Under the pieces are notes generated by a model that was not told where the DNA came from, made no database searches, and saw only the letters and a list, made by a program, of their open reading frames with translations. From positions 23,631,501 to 23,695,500 of the forward strand of contig NC_084592.1 in NCBI RefSeq assembly GCF_033807715.1: 64,000 nt of DNA, read 5' to 3'. Both the position numbers and the translations under genes were made by a program. This stretch comes from Cololabis saira. Its lineage: Eukaryota > Chordata > Actinopteri > Beloniformes > Belonidae. This document shows positions 29,301 through 40,891 of the stretch, piece by piece. Positions within the stretch are counted from its first letter, which is position 1; each line of letters begins with the position of its first letter.

Positions 29301-31035
29301 AGATTTCCTTAACAAAATTTATATTTTGATAAGTATCAGTAATTAAATTAACTTTTCAAGAAAGACTCATATGTCCTTTCATTTTTGAAAACCATTTTGA
29401 AATACATTTTATCTATAATGGAAGTGTCACCCTCATAAAGCCATTTATGCATACTATACCAATGATTTATATTTGAACCAAAACTGATAGACATTAAATT
29501 TTGAATTTGTTACAAAATTGCCATTCGTTGGTTACCATGACGGGTGGTCGGCCCAAATGATGAGAAACAGCAGACAGTTAAGATTTGAGACAAATTTAAA
29601 GACAAATATTAAAGAATCAGCATAACTATGTCATTGTATGTTCCTATGTTTTTCATAATAGGTCTTCTTTAAAGAGGGATAACCTTCATTTATAGTTAGA
29701 AGGAGAACCATGAACATTTTCAATATGTTTTGCAAGACGTGGAACCACATTTATAAAGAAATCATTGAATTTATTAGCAATTTGTGTATGCTCTGTTATC
29801 TTATGCACCATCCTGAAATGTAGACTGGGCTGGAATAGATGATTTTTTTTCTTGTTGAGTGATTCTTTCAATATTATCCATAGATCATTTATTTATTTCT
29901 AATAAGGTGGTTGTATTTATTCCTATAATTTTTGTATGTAGCACAATTTAAAGGACTAGGACTTTGTAAATGCCTTTTATAAAGCTTGTTTTTCTTTAAA
30001 GCGTATTTCCTAAGTTCTATAGTAAACCATGGTTTGTTAAGGTTTGTTATCTTCCTTTATCGGTACACACCTGTATCATAGCACAACTTAAAGAAAAGTC
30101 TCCTGGCGCCATGGCCGAAACCCAACAGGAAGTCGGCCAGTTTTAATTAATCATGTAATTTTGGCGCAATTTATGCCATCCCTTCAGCCGCTTCTTCGCC
30201 CGAACCGTAACGTGCACCCAGGTGTGTTATACATCAAAATGTGCGTCTCCATCCTGCAATAACGTGCATAACTTTTCTCAGTCAAAAGCGTTACCGTGGC
30301 GATGATAGACGCCAAAAAGCGCGCCCCCACTTCATCTGATTGGTCCATACAGATAAAACTTCGTGCCTCAAGTCCCACAATACGCTTTGACGTACATGAA
30401 CAAAAATCGGTACACACCTGTATCATGTCGCAACTTAAAGAAAAGCCAGGCCTGTCGATACATTTGATATTTCATGGTTTGCATTAATGGGCGTGGCCTA
30501 ACGGCTCAACAGCGCCCACTAGAATACTTTTCTCTGCCATAACTTTTGAAAGGTTTGACATAAAGAGTCGTGGGTGGTGTCATGGGACTCGGTATTGAGT
30601 CCTTGACCATAATTGGTGAAAATTAGCCCCGCCCCTTCTTCTGATTGGTTGTCCCGATTTTCTGCTATAACTTTCGAATGGTTTGACATAGAGAGTCGTG
30701 GGTGGTGTCATCAGATTCTGTATGGAGTCCTTGACCTTCATTGGCCTGAATTAGCCCCGCCCCTTCTTCTGATTGGTTGTCCCGATTTTCTGCTATAACT
30801 TTTGAATGGTTTGACATAGAGAGTCGTGGGTGGTGTCATCACATTCTGTATGGAGTCCTTGACCTTCATTGGCCTGAATTAGCCCCGCCCCTTCTTCTGA
30901 TTGGTTGTCCCTTTTTTCTGCTATAACTTTTCAATGGTTTGACATAGGAAGTCGTGGATGGTGTCATTTTTGATATGCTTATGGGGGGCGGTGGCCGTGA
31001 GTGCGAGGGCCCGTTCATCGCTGCTTGCAGCTTTA
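26386..31035 (+). repeat. 4,650-bp tandem duplication, unit B
   Basis: Second copy of 21736-26385, same orientation, abutting the first. It lacks the 55-bp GGGCCC head: the tail of unit A (GCTTGCAGCTTTAATT) runs directly into (ATT)n and CTCGCCG. Identity continues 3 bp past the unit boundary, i.e. a short microhomology. All sub-features of unit A recur at +4,650: MITE at 29003, LINE fragment at 29680-30050, 128-bp repeats at 30534-30970. No difference from unit A was seen by eye. Confidence 0.9.
29680..30050 (-). mobile_element. Antisense LINE fragment, unit B
   Basis: Same residues as in unit A (IANKFNDFFINVVPRLA on the minus strand, preceded in another frame by NKPWFT...YKNYRNKYNHLIR), shifted by 4,650 bp. 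Confidence 0.8.
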
Positions 31036-31524
31036 ATTTAAAATTGGAATACAGTTGTTAACCATGGCCTTTTCACAAAAACAGGCCTTTAGGAAATGAT
31101 GGCAGGGGAATGGGATACATGCCAACTGATATCCGCAAGTAGTTGCTTTCCAGTTCCCAGCATGCTGCTGCATATAAAGAGAGAGGCTGATTACTGGAGT
31201 ATTACAGTTAAAGAATCTCCCCTGAGGCTGCTTCCTAAGCTAACATCCCATGTTGCCTCTAACAGCTGAGCGAAAACCACACACCGCCTGAGAGGCTGTC
31301 AGGTGCACTTGTGAAACAGCATCAGTAAGGGTCTAGACGTTGTTGGTTTTGAAGTAGCAGCTCTTGATACTCTTGTAACTGTGTTTTCCAATTTGAAATT
31401 ATTGTATGGTCATGAACATATCTTTTTCTTCAACTTCTCATTTCCTGCTACGACTACCTCTGCTCCATATGTTTTATTTGTTCTGCTGATTTTGATTTTT
31501 GATTTGATTATTTTGGATTGGATT
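31036..31524. other. Unassigned intron sequence
   Basis: Sequence between the duplicated unit and the second TTAA element; nothing recognised. Confidence 0.5.
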
Positions 31525-32808
31525 TTAAAGCAGCACAATGTAACTTTCAGCTTTTGTTGAGTTTGGCGGCTCCTTTGGACAAAAGCGGTAGTGCTTTACC
31601 AGAAAGAACACTACATTTCCCATGAGCACCAGCGCGTACTGCCGGAAAACTCCTGTCCCCGTTGCGTGCATTTGTTTTGATAGCGAATGAAGACGGGATG
31701 GACTTTCAAAACTACTTTTCTGTTTCACCAAGTGAACAGACGGAACGCAAAAAAAAGATGTTAAACTGCTGGAAAGGAACTGGAATTTACCGGGATACCT
31801 TAAACTAGGAAGCCAGGGAGCAGTATATGGAGAAAATAATGATTATTAACGGTTTGGGTTCATATGAAATCCCTATCAAAGAGTGGAGCTCCGATGAGGA
31901 TTTACTGCCGCAGTTCTGCACAACCCACGTCTTAGGCTACCTTGTTTAGGAGTGTTTGGCAGCTGCTTTGGTAAATGTTTGATTCGCCATGTGTTTCAAT
32001 GAATTAGTATAATAGTACAACATACAGTACATGTTTTGTATTACTCTTACTTTTCTTTTCTTTTTTTTTTGACTGCTATATTATGCTGAAGAGGCTCCGA
32101 GGCGTGAGCAATATTTTTGTTTTCCTCGTGAGATTATTTTTTTCCTCTGCAGCTACAATTAGAGTTAATATTTTTTCCTCAACAAACTAGTTTTATCTGA
32201 AGATTGGGGTTAATTGCACCGCAGAGAGCTGGCCAGCAACTGCGTTTAGCTGGAGAAGTGGGGAATAAAACCCATGTTTTGATCCGACCCCGGTCTGTGT
32301 GAGTGTTTGTTTGTGGTTTACTGTGGAAGGTTATGTTTGGTCATTACAGCCGCGATCCAACCGAGTCGACGACTCTTTGTTATCTCAGATACTTGGCCGG
32401 CCTCCGTGGTTCTGCCTCCAAGCAGGACAGCGGTGAAAAATTAAACCATTAGCGATCTTTTCCCCACGTCTGTTGTGTGGAGCTGCTGCAGCCACAAAGC
32501 AGCAACGGGTTACCAGCTTCTCCTGAGCTCTGCACTCCACGCCCCGCCCATTTTCGTCTCAACTAAGAATCGGGAAGGAGGGGGAAGTGACGTATGCCGT
32601 AAAGCAGTTAAAGCCGTAAAAATGTGTAGTTTTTTAGTGTGGAAGGGTTCCTACCATGCACCTCAAAGTTACATAGTGCCAGTGAAGGCGATACAGACCC
32701 CCTCAGACCATGACAGAGGTTCATTAAACCTGTTGTAAGTTGATGTACCATCACAATGACTCTGGAAATATGATATTAAGCTGGAAAAGTTACATAGTGC
32801 TGCTTTAA
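31525..32808 (+). mobile_element. TTAA-bounded non-autonomous transposon (TTAAAGCAGCAC ends), copy 2
   Basis: Starts TTAAAGCAGCACAATGTAAC and ends GTTACATAGTGCTGCTTTAA, better-preserved inverted ends than copy 1 and TTAA at both borders. It aligns along its length with 19740-21037 (shared GAGCACCAGCGCGTACTGCC, GCACCGCAGAGAGCTGGCCA, CTCCACGCCCCGCCCATTTT). It lacks the 140-bp palindromic MITE. It has about 100 bp near 31870-31980 that copy 1 lacks. Confidence 0.85.
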
Positions 32809-33204
32809 CATGAACAAAAAAACCAACGATTTGACCAGAAATCAATCGTGAATAAACAACTTATAGATTTATGGCATACCTTTTATCCTTCTTACCCAAA
32901 GTGCTGAGTTTAACAGCCCCATCTCAACTGAGCGGTTGGGTACACGCCGGTACAGTTGGGTTTGCTATTTTTTGTTCCAGCCAATTCATGTGAGCAATTC
33001 CACTGCAAATTGGTCCAACACTGGCCATGCAGGGTTTAGACCAAATATCTAGCGTGGTGTCATACTAGTACGACAACGACACACGTGATGCTACAAACAA
33101 CAACAATATATCTTTGTACACTTTGTCATTCCTCACTGCTTTATCCAGCTCATTTTGAATCACGCTATCGCCAACTATAGCTGGGATCGTTTGTATTTCC
33201 AGAG

Positions 33205-33245
<41 letters not shown>

Positions 33246-33929
33246 TGTGTGTGTGTTTGCTCACTAGTCCAATGATATTACACATAATGCAGATAACAAA
33301 CTGAGCATGCTAATGAATGAAACTCATTTAAACTGGTCATTGATTTAATAATGTCAACATGTATTCAATAGTATCAGAGCAACTTGTACTTTATGTGTAT
33401 CAAATTAAAAGTTTAAGAACTTTTTATTGAGCTATCATCACAGCATTGATGGGGCATCTTTTTACACGAGAAAGAAATGACACTATGCACCGGCAACACA
33501 TTTTTGTAAGGATCCTTTTGTTTGAATTAGAACAACATTGTTACTTTTTTGCCAATTATTCTATTCCTCCTTCTACTTAATTGCTCTCATACTTATGTTC
33601 CTACATGACATGTGCCCCCTATACCAGGGGCTCCCAGGACTTTAAGCAACCTGCTCTTCTTCTTAATGTCTGAACATGGGTATGCTCTGTGTAAGGAGGC
33701 ATCATATGACACAAAAAGCTTCTTCTCAAATGAGCCTGAGTAGGAAAGCCAGGTTTACAAAGAAGGATGAGAATCACAGTCAGAGTATCTATTATTTCAG
33801 ATTTGAGCTGCATATTTTGATAAGCCATCTACCACAAAGAAAACTTCTTTATATTGGACCTGCTTTGTTATTCACTCCTTTGCTCCTTTGTGGTGAAAGC
33901 TGCCAATTTAGGTGGTTTGGAATGAGAAA
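32809..33929. other. Unassigned intron sequence with (GT) run
   Basis: Contains an interrupted (GT) array at 33207-33257; otherwise no feature recognised. Confidence 0.5.
33207..33257. repeat. (GT)n microsatellite, interrupted
   Basis: About 50 bp of GT with two TTTG interruptions. Confidence 0.95.
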
Positions 33930-34146
33930 AATATGCCCCCCCACCGAATGCCCTTGCTCTGCAGGCACTGCTGGAACGTCCAACTGGGAAGAGAAGGGGA
34001 AGGCAGAACATGGTGTAAGAATTACATGTCCCATCTGGCCTGGGAACACCATGGAACCTTTCCCAAGAAAAGATGGAGAACTTGGCCAAATACCAAGGAA
34101 ACGGGAATCTGGGATACCTGGCCCAGTCTGCTCCCAATATGACTCA
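33930..34146 (+). mobile_element. LINE C-terminal fragment (SHLAWE motif)
   Basis: One frame reads CRHCWNVQLGREGEGRTWCK then NYMSHLAWEHHGTFP and ends WDTWPSLLPI. I recognise the pattern RWRDYxSxLAWERLGxPxEEL...VWxSLLxLLPP as the C-terminal end of a fish non-LTR retrotransposon ORF2. Only about 70 residues remain, with a stop. A competing 158-codon open frame overlaps it but has no recognisable content. Confidence 0.5.
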
Positions 34147-35630
34147 AAGTAAACAAGAAGTGTAAAATAAACAGATGGGCACCTGATGGTGATCATGTAA
34201 TCATGGTAGATTTTTTTCTTAACCTTAAATTATTGTTTTTCTTGAGAAAATCATTCTTGTAGTGAACTTTGGTAATCAGGAATGATTTATAACCACAAAA
34301 CTATGAACGTCAAGGCACTGGACAGATGAATAGACCTAAACCTAAACGCTGACACTGCTATGTTGTCAATTAAAAGTACAGCTGAACAGGTTGAGAATGA
34401 TACATTCTCTCTTTCACTGGTTCTCTCTTACTCCATTACCATACACACCCTTTTCTCACACAAAAACCCAATTTCATGCAACTATACTTGTATTGTCGCA
34501 TTGACTTCCATTTATGTTGTACAACCTAACCCTAACCTTATCCTTCAATAGTTTATGCCTTACCCTTATCTTAATCTAATCTCAATCACTTTAACTCAGA
34601 TCCTAACCAGAACTAACATTACACCTCAGGACAAGATTTTGGTATCCATAAGGAGCAATGGTCTCTGCAAGGTCAGTGACTTTACAGAGAAAAGGTTCTG
34701 ATGAAGTCGGGGAAGCAAGAACACACACACAGGGAGCAGTGACACAGTTTTAACAGTGTCTGAGCAGAGATGGATGCAGCGAGGTCGGGTGATGGGAGGG
34801 CAGGATGGATGACTGCAGACAATCCTCGCAATGGATGAGACTGGCAGCTCAGGAAGACAGGTCGACACTAATGAGTGACTGCCAGACACACACAGGCCCT
34901 CACACAGGTTAATGAAGGCTTGTAGATATACAAACCTCAAAACACAAACACATGTTTTCAAATAATGTATATAATGAAATGAAAAAAGTAATCTAAAACA
35001 AATACTCTCAATTTAACTTAGAGAAATATAGATGTGGTAGGAACAATATTGACATATTAATTAAAAATTCACTACCCGGACTCTGGTTGATACATAATTG
35101 GCAAATGGTCAGAACAAACAAGCCTAGCAGTTAGTTTGAACAATCCCACATTAGCTCAGTTACCACATGTTAGCTATCTTAGCTTATTCTTGCGCATTTT
35201 AATCGGTGCTGCTAACTAATATCACCTTAGATTAATTCCACCACATTAGCCAGCTTTGAGTCTCTACATTCATCTTTGTTTGGGATGTCTTTACCAATAC
35301 TAAAACTGAAACTACATCTAACACTTCAGCCGAGATCCATTGGATCTACCGCAAGCAAATTTCACTGGCCAGATTAACCAAGACTAGCTGTAGTTGGGCG
35401 AGGAGGCTCATTTGGAGCAGCTAACAGCAGCAGTGACCAGACCGCTGCTATGGTACAACTCCTGCTGCAGTCCTGGTTCGTCTTGACTTGGAAGAATCTG
35501 TAAGGATCTGAGAGTGATAGTGGACATGGTTGAAGCATGGCTGGCCCTGGCTGCACTGGATAGATAATGCTTACCTCATGTTATTTATGTTCATTTGTCA
35601 CATTCACTCTCACTTCCTGATTTATTTTGC
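34147..35630. other. Unassigned intron sequence
   Basis: AT-rich, no gene or transposon end seen. A short telomere-like CCTAACCCTAACC occurs near 34525. Confidence 0.5.
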
Positions 35631-35915
35631 TCTCATCTGAGGCTGCTTGTCTTCCCACCGCGTGTGTTCACTTTCCCTCCCCTGATGTGTTCCACCTGGG
35701 CCTAATTGTTTCCCTTGTGTATTTAAGCACACCTCTCGCTTTGTACTTCAGTTCCAGCCTTGCTTTTTATTTTGACGTGAGTGTAAGACCTTGCCTGTTT
35801 TTGGAGTCTACCTCAGCTTCACCCTTTTGGGTCTGTTTGCCACTTTGGACCTAATAGTTCTCGCTCGAATTTGAGTCGAGCGTGAGTTTCCTGGTGACGG
35901 CGTAACAGCTAACAT
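35631..35915 (+). mobile_element. Possible LTR or retroelement 5' region
   Basis: A block that differs in texture from the flanks: TGTTCCACCTGGGCCTAATTG, then TCCCTTGTGTATTTAAGCAC (TATTTAA, a TATA-like box) and T-rich promoter-like sequence, ending GTTTCCTGGTGACGGCGTAACAG. This resembles fish retroelement LTR/leader sequence, but neither boundary duplications nor coding sequence are present. Confidence 0.3.
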
Positions 35916-36840
35916 TGAGCCGGCCACCGCAAGAGCAGGAAAGTTTTGCTTCTTTATCTCCAATCCCAACAATATATTTTTCTAGGTATTTCTTTATTCC
36001 TTAATATCAACTGACAGCAATGTTAAAGTGAAAGGCAGTTAAGTCCATAGGGCTCCAACTCAGCTGGCTGGCCTGATGGCCTATGATGTGATTCCATCTT
36101 CTAAACCCTCCTCAATCCTTGTATCATGTCATAGCTGTGCCATCTCAGTTGATTGTTTCATGTTTTACCATTTTAAAAAGACCTTTTTTTGCTTGTTTTT
36201 TTGCTTTGCATCAGTGCAGTTCTTGAATAAAACTTTAAGTAGTCTCAACACAGAAGTCGAGCACATTAAAAATCACAGGTTTTCAAAATACAAGCAACCA
36301 ACCATTCATTATTTTAATCATCTCAACCTCTCCATATTCCAGCAATTGAAATTCAGGACCGGACTTATGAGGTGGTTACTTGAGCACAGGTCAAGGTAAA
36401 TGGTCATGCATACAGACATTCACCAGATGTTATTTTCAGTGCTCTCTGACTCATTAAAAGGCCATTTATTTTTTTCTCCAATTCTCTTGCAAGTAACAAC
36501 TTAGATGAGTCACAAGTAAGAAACACGCTCCTCTGTCTGACAGCTATTTTTCACAATAATGCGCAACATGATATTACTGTGCTATTAGTTATTCCACAAA
36601 AAAAGTGAGTCAAATTGCAAGTGCAATGTGTTTAAAGTAAGTACAGCATACGATTTAGAAGCTTGCAAAAGAACATCTGACATTGTTATTGAAAGGAGGA
36701 AGAAAACTAAATACTTACACTTCGTGTCTGAGGTCGCCTTTGAATTCAGGATCAGGAGCTTCAAGTACTTCCCTCTTGGAAAATAAAAAGAGCTATGTGG
36801 GGTGGATTGGGCACAAAATAATGAAGAGTTAATGTTTCAT

Positions 36841-36890
36841 GGATGGATGGGTGGATGGATGGACAGACGGATGGACGGATGGCATAATGG
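36841..36890. repeat. Imperfect (ATGG)n tract
   Basis: About 50 bp of GGATGGATGG-type tetramers with ACGG and AGACGG variants. Confidence 0.85.
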
Positions 36891-37293
36891 CTGGATGAAA
36901 ACCATATTCATTACTGCATTTATATTTTTCACTTTCCCTGTCCTTAACCAGTCCTGCAACTCTGCCCATGGACCAACTTCTTCAGTGCTTTTTAAATGTG
37001 TTTAAAAGCCAAAATTACATATTTTGAATGTATTCAAGATCCCCTATACAATTTTGTGTTATCATTATCATCTGAAAAATGATGTGAATGAAATTATGAA
37101 GAAGCTGTCCCACTCATTTCTTGTGATCAGAATGTAAGGTTTGGCATTGTAAAACTGTTATCATGGCCGAGACAGGATCCTCCCCGATACAATATGGCTT
37201 TTGTTAGAACTCGCTGACAGGATGCAGGCACGTCTCACACTCCCCACGGCAGAGTGTGGCTGACTATAAAAGGCCTCACACAGTCACACTCTG

Positions 37294-37313
37294 GCACACA
37301 CACACACACACGC

Positions 37314-37371
<58 letters not shown>

Positions 37372-37376
37372 GCGCA
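37294..37376. repeat. (CA)n microsatellite with CG interruptions
   Basis: CA dinucleotides with two early CGCACACGC interruptions and a CGCGCG end. Confidence 0.95.
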
Positions 37377-38639
37377 CATGCACACAAACACAGCTACGCC
37401 AAGGCACTTCCCAAAGCTCAGAAAAGAAAAAGGAGAATATTGGTAGCAGCTTCCAGTTCTCACTCTCTTCGAGGTTTACTACACAATCACCTCCAGCCAC
37501 ACAGGCACAAGGAAAAGCTCTCTGTCCTTGTGTGGGAGACAAGAGTGCACACTTGAAGGGTGTTTGGGAAACACAAGCATCCGTGTATATGTCTGCACAC
37601 CTGATGGATTCAGGGGCTAGTTTGTTTTATTTACAGGAAATACACAGGACAGTGTAACTCAGAATGAGTAAACATTTACAATCAGCATCAATCAGCACCA
37701 TAACAATAATGATAAAAAAAGCAATTCATTTCAGAATTTTTAGCCAATTATGACTAGAAGGCAATTAATTTTTAAGTTAAAATAAATGTCATTGAGTGGA
37801 TATTATTTTGTTGAGTGCAAAAAAAAGTTCCAATATTTTCCTTTAAATTATAATGATATTTAATCATATAGTGAGACAAACTAATAAGAAAATAACGATA
37901 CGTACGATGTGTGTGAAAGGTACAATAGTAGAGTAAATGAGCTGGGTGGCATTTCACCGTTTCTACCCAGGTAATACTTCAAAGGGTATTTGGAGTCATG
38001 AGAGGGACACATTAAACAATGTATTTTTAGTTCACAGGCACATTTCAATACATAATACATTAACTGCTGAAACATTAACAAAAAAACATGTTACGATATT
38101 CAATACTCAGCAATCCCACTCAAATACGCATTTCCTGCATTACACCATTCCAGGGATTTCCTGCTCGATTACCAAGCTGCCAGCCATGCAACAGATCAAT
38201 CATAGATCCCAGTTAATGTCTCCCGTTACGGCACACTGTGATTGCCCTGTTATTATCCCACTAATTATAACTATCATCATTATTATCATTTCTCTATTAC
38301 AGTTCATTACTCCAGAGCTGAAAAAAAATATGGTATAATGGCCTAAGTGTCAGTTACCCCATTTATTGAGTGGTAGGATGGTGGAGGCCTTGTAACTTGC
38401 TGTTTTCTCCTCTGAATGAAGCTTTCTGAGCTCTTACAAGAATTGCAGGCAGCTCAAACAGATCTGGAGTTAAATTTAAAGTATGAAATTAGAGTGCGAA
38501 AATGGTGTAGTATGAGCAAGTGGGTTTCACATAGGCAAACTCAAGATAAAAATAAAACTTATAATATGAATTAACAAAAGTGTGGAGGAATTCTCTGACT
38601 AAAACATACATATAAATATATATATATATATAGATAGCG

Positions 38640-39320
38640 GAGGTGTTCAGGGGCCATCTGATACAAATGGCCACATCTAAGGGAGCGCCCCAAAACATGC
38701 TGCCCCATGCACATGCTGAGGGTCTTGGCATAAAGAACCCCACAGAAAATCATTTGCAAAAAGCAGAAATGAAATCCTTGTGGTTCTCAAACTGGACCCC
38801 CTGGCTACGCCTAGAAATCCTGTCCATAAAGACTATGAACAGGACTGGTGAGAAAGAGCAGCCATGCCGTAGGCCACCATGCACTAGAAACAGGTCTGAC
38901 TTACTACTGGCCACCCAAACCAAGCTCCTGCTCTGGTCGTACAGGAACCAAACAGCCCTTAGCAAAATGGTCCTGGACCCCATACTCATAGAGAACCCCC
39001 CAAGGAATACCATGAGGGACATGGTCGAATGTCTTCACCAGATCCACAAAGCACATGGGGACTGGTTGGGCAAACTCCCATAAACCCTCAAGCACTCTGC
39101 GGAGGGTATAGAGGCGGTCCAGTGTTGCATGACCATGACGAAAACCGCATTGTTCCTCCTGAATCTGAGGTTAGACTATTGAACGTGTAGGTTCACCACC
39201 CACAGCAAGGTCCATGAGGGGCTGGTCCAATGCAGTTTGGTTAGCAGTCGTGGCAGGGTGCCTCGATGACCCAATCCTTGGACCAAAACTCTGGCAATAG
39301 GGGTACTGGAGAGGAGAATT
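38640..39320 (-). mobile_element. LINE reverse transcriptase fragment, antisense
   Basis: Minus-strand frames read, from high to low coordinates, LEGLWEFAQPVPMCFVDLVK, FDHVPHGIPWGVLYEYGV, then VWFLYDQSRSLVWVASSKSD and HGGLRHGCSFSPVLFIVFMD, RISRRSQGV. The FVDLxKxFDxV box, the GLRxGCxxSPxLFxxFMD box and RISRRSQG are RT motifs 2-4 of a fish non-LTR element; the F/YxDD box that should follow is missing. Several shifts and an R to H change in GLRQGC show decay. Probably the same clade as the C-terminal piece at 33930. Confidence 0.8.
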
Positions 39321-39649
39321 CAGCTTGTGGCCAATAAAAATGAAACCAAACTATTGACAAAAATGAAATTAGGCCAAGGCATGCTTTGTGCTCAGAGAAG
39401 AAAAGAACTGATCATTTATTCTACCATCAAGGTATGTTGTTTGATCTTTATTTTCCTCTTATTAAAAAAAAACAACAGCCTTTCATCCTCCTACCCAAAT
39501 GACTACATTTTCTTTTCAAATAAGTATGCTTGCAGCTTGGTGTCTGTAAAAACACATTCTGACATCATAGCTAACAAACAATCTGCTAGTAAATGGATGA
39601 CTCTCAGGAAATCAATTATCTTTACTTTTTTTTCCAAAAGCATAGTTCA
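39321..39649. other. Unassigned intron sequence between two LINE fragments
   Basis: No recognisable feature apart from an A9 run near 39465. Confidence 0.4.
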
Positions 39650-40850
39650 GAATGATTCCACTCAGAATTTCATCACAAGCAAACCTCCACCCAGTGACCC
39701 AAAAAGCCCAAAATGGCTTAGCTCCACATTATTTGCAAGACCTGATAGTGCCTTATGTTCCTGGCAGAGCTCTCCGTTCTCGGAGTGCAGGTTTACTCGT
39801 AGTTCCTAGAGTATGCAAATGTAGATTTGGAGGGCGGGCGTTCTGCTATCAGGCACCATTACTATGGAACCAACTTCCAATCTGGGTTAAGGAGGCTGAC
39901 ACCACCTCCACCTTTAAAACTAAACTTAAAACCTTTCTGTTTAGTAAAGCCTATAGTTAGTGTTTAGTAAACCTCTAGCTGGTGTTGGTAAATCTCTAGG
40001 TAGTGTAAACTCTAGTGTGTTAGAGTCAGTATTCATAGTTGCAGCTATAGAACAAGACTATAATAGTTAGTCTCAAATATAGCTTCGCGGTAGATATGCT
40101 GCTATAGGCCTATGCTGCAGGGGGGCACCGACATGATCCACTGGGCGGTGCCTCTCACCTTTCTTCTCCATTCCTCTTCCCTTCCTCTCTTCTCCATTTC
40201 CATTTTCATTTATTATAAGTATCTCATAGCTATCATTTTTGTCCATCGCTCCTGTAGTTTCTTGTGCTGGCCCCCCTTTTCTTTTCTTTTTTTTCTCTTT
40301 TGTATATGGTGCAGCATCCTCTGCTGGTGGCGAAGAGCATCTCTGAATGCACAACACCGGAACCTGCAGTGTGGGAGTGAGAGAGGCAGGGTAACGGCCC
40401 GGGCAGGCGGGGGAGAGATTTGTCCGTCAAGACACCTCTCCCTGGCCCTGCCCCTTCTCAACCTTTTCCCCGACCCTGAACCTAACCTGGGGCTTGCAGA
40501 TTGGGCTGGAGCTTCGGGAGCTGCTTGCTGGCCTGCGGTCCCCACCCCCGGTCATCCCGTTGCTGCTTCTACCTGCCTGTGCTGCTGACGTCCCCGACCC
40601 CCAAGTCTGGCCCTCGGCAAGAGGGTTCCCCCCTTATGAGCCTGGTCCTGCTCAAGGTTTCTTCCCTCCTAAAGGGGAGTTTTTCTTTGCCACTGTTTGG
40701 CTTAAGGCTTTTCCCCCACTATAGGAGTTTTTACCTGCCATCGTTTATGTAATAATTGCTCGGGGGTCATGTTCTGGGTCTCTTGAAAGCGTCTGGAGAC
40801 AACTTTTGTTGTATTAGACGCTATATAAATAAAATTGAATTGAATTGAAT
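39650..40850 (+). mobile_element. L2-like LINE 3' end: ORF2 C-terminus, 3' UTR and tail
   Basis: The frame at 39652-39960 reads NGLAPHYLQDLIVPYVPGRA, LRSRSAGLLVVPRV, GGRAFCYQAPLLWNQLPIWV and FKTKLKTFLFSKAYS, stop. This is the complete, undisturbed C-terminal signature of L2-type ORF2 (LxxYxPxRxLRS, RAFxxxAPxLWNxLP, FKxxLKTxLFxxAY). A 3' UTR of about 890 bp follows, with the familiar GGTTTCTTCCCTCCTAAAGG and GAGTTTTTCTTTGCCACTG phrases. It ends in the tandem tail ATAAAATTGAATTGAATTGA (40829-40850). It is 5'-truncated, as usual for LINE insertions. The frame's integrity suggests a younger insertion than the one at 4029. Confidence 0.88.
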
Positions 40851-40891
40851 GGTGTCTGCTCAGACATAAGGTGGTGTAGACACTTTGAGCC

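Larger units (their letters stand above)
35916..38639. other. Unassigned intron sequence with short tandem repeats
   Basis: Contains an imperfect (ATGG)n tract at 36841-36890, a (CA) array at 37294-37376 and a short (TA) run at 38617-38631. No gene or transposon end recognised. Confidence 0.5.

Noticed and set aside
21736..31038. Tandem duplication of erbb4 exons
   Set aside because: The duplicated block lies wholly within intron 20 and contains no erbb4 exon, so it cannot alter the protein directly.
33676..34152. 158-codon open frame
   Set aside because: It overlaps a recognisable LINE C-terminal remnant in another frame; its own residues match nothing I know.
34520..34545. Telomere-like CCTAACCCTAACC
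   Set aside because: Only two hexamers; too short for an interstitial telomere.
38643..39083. 146-codon plus-strand frame
   Set aside because: It is the complementary strand of the minus-strand reverse transcriptase fragment.
40112..40588. 158-codon frame (and 110-codon antisense frame)
   Set aside because: It lies in the 3' UTR of the L2-like LINE, after the ORF2 stop; LINE 3' UTRs of this type are GC-rich and give chance frames.
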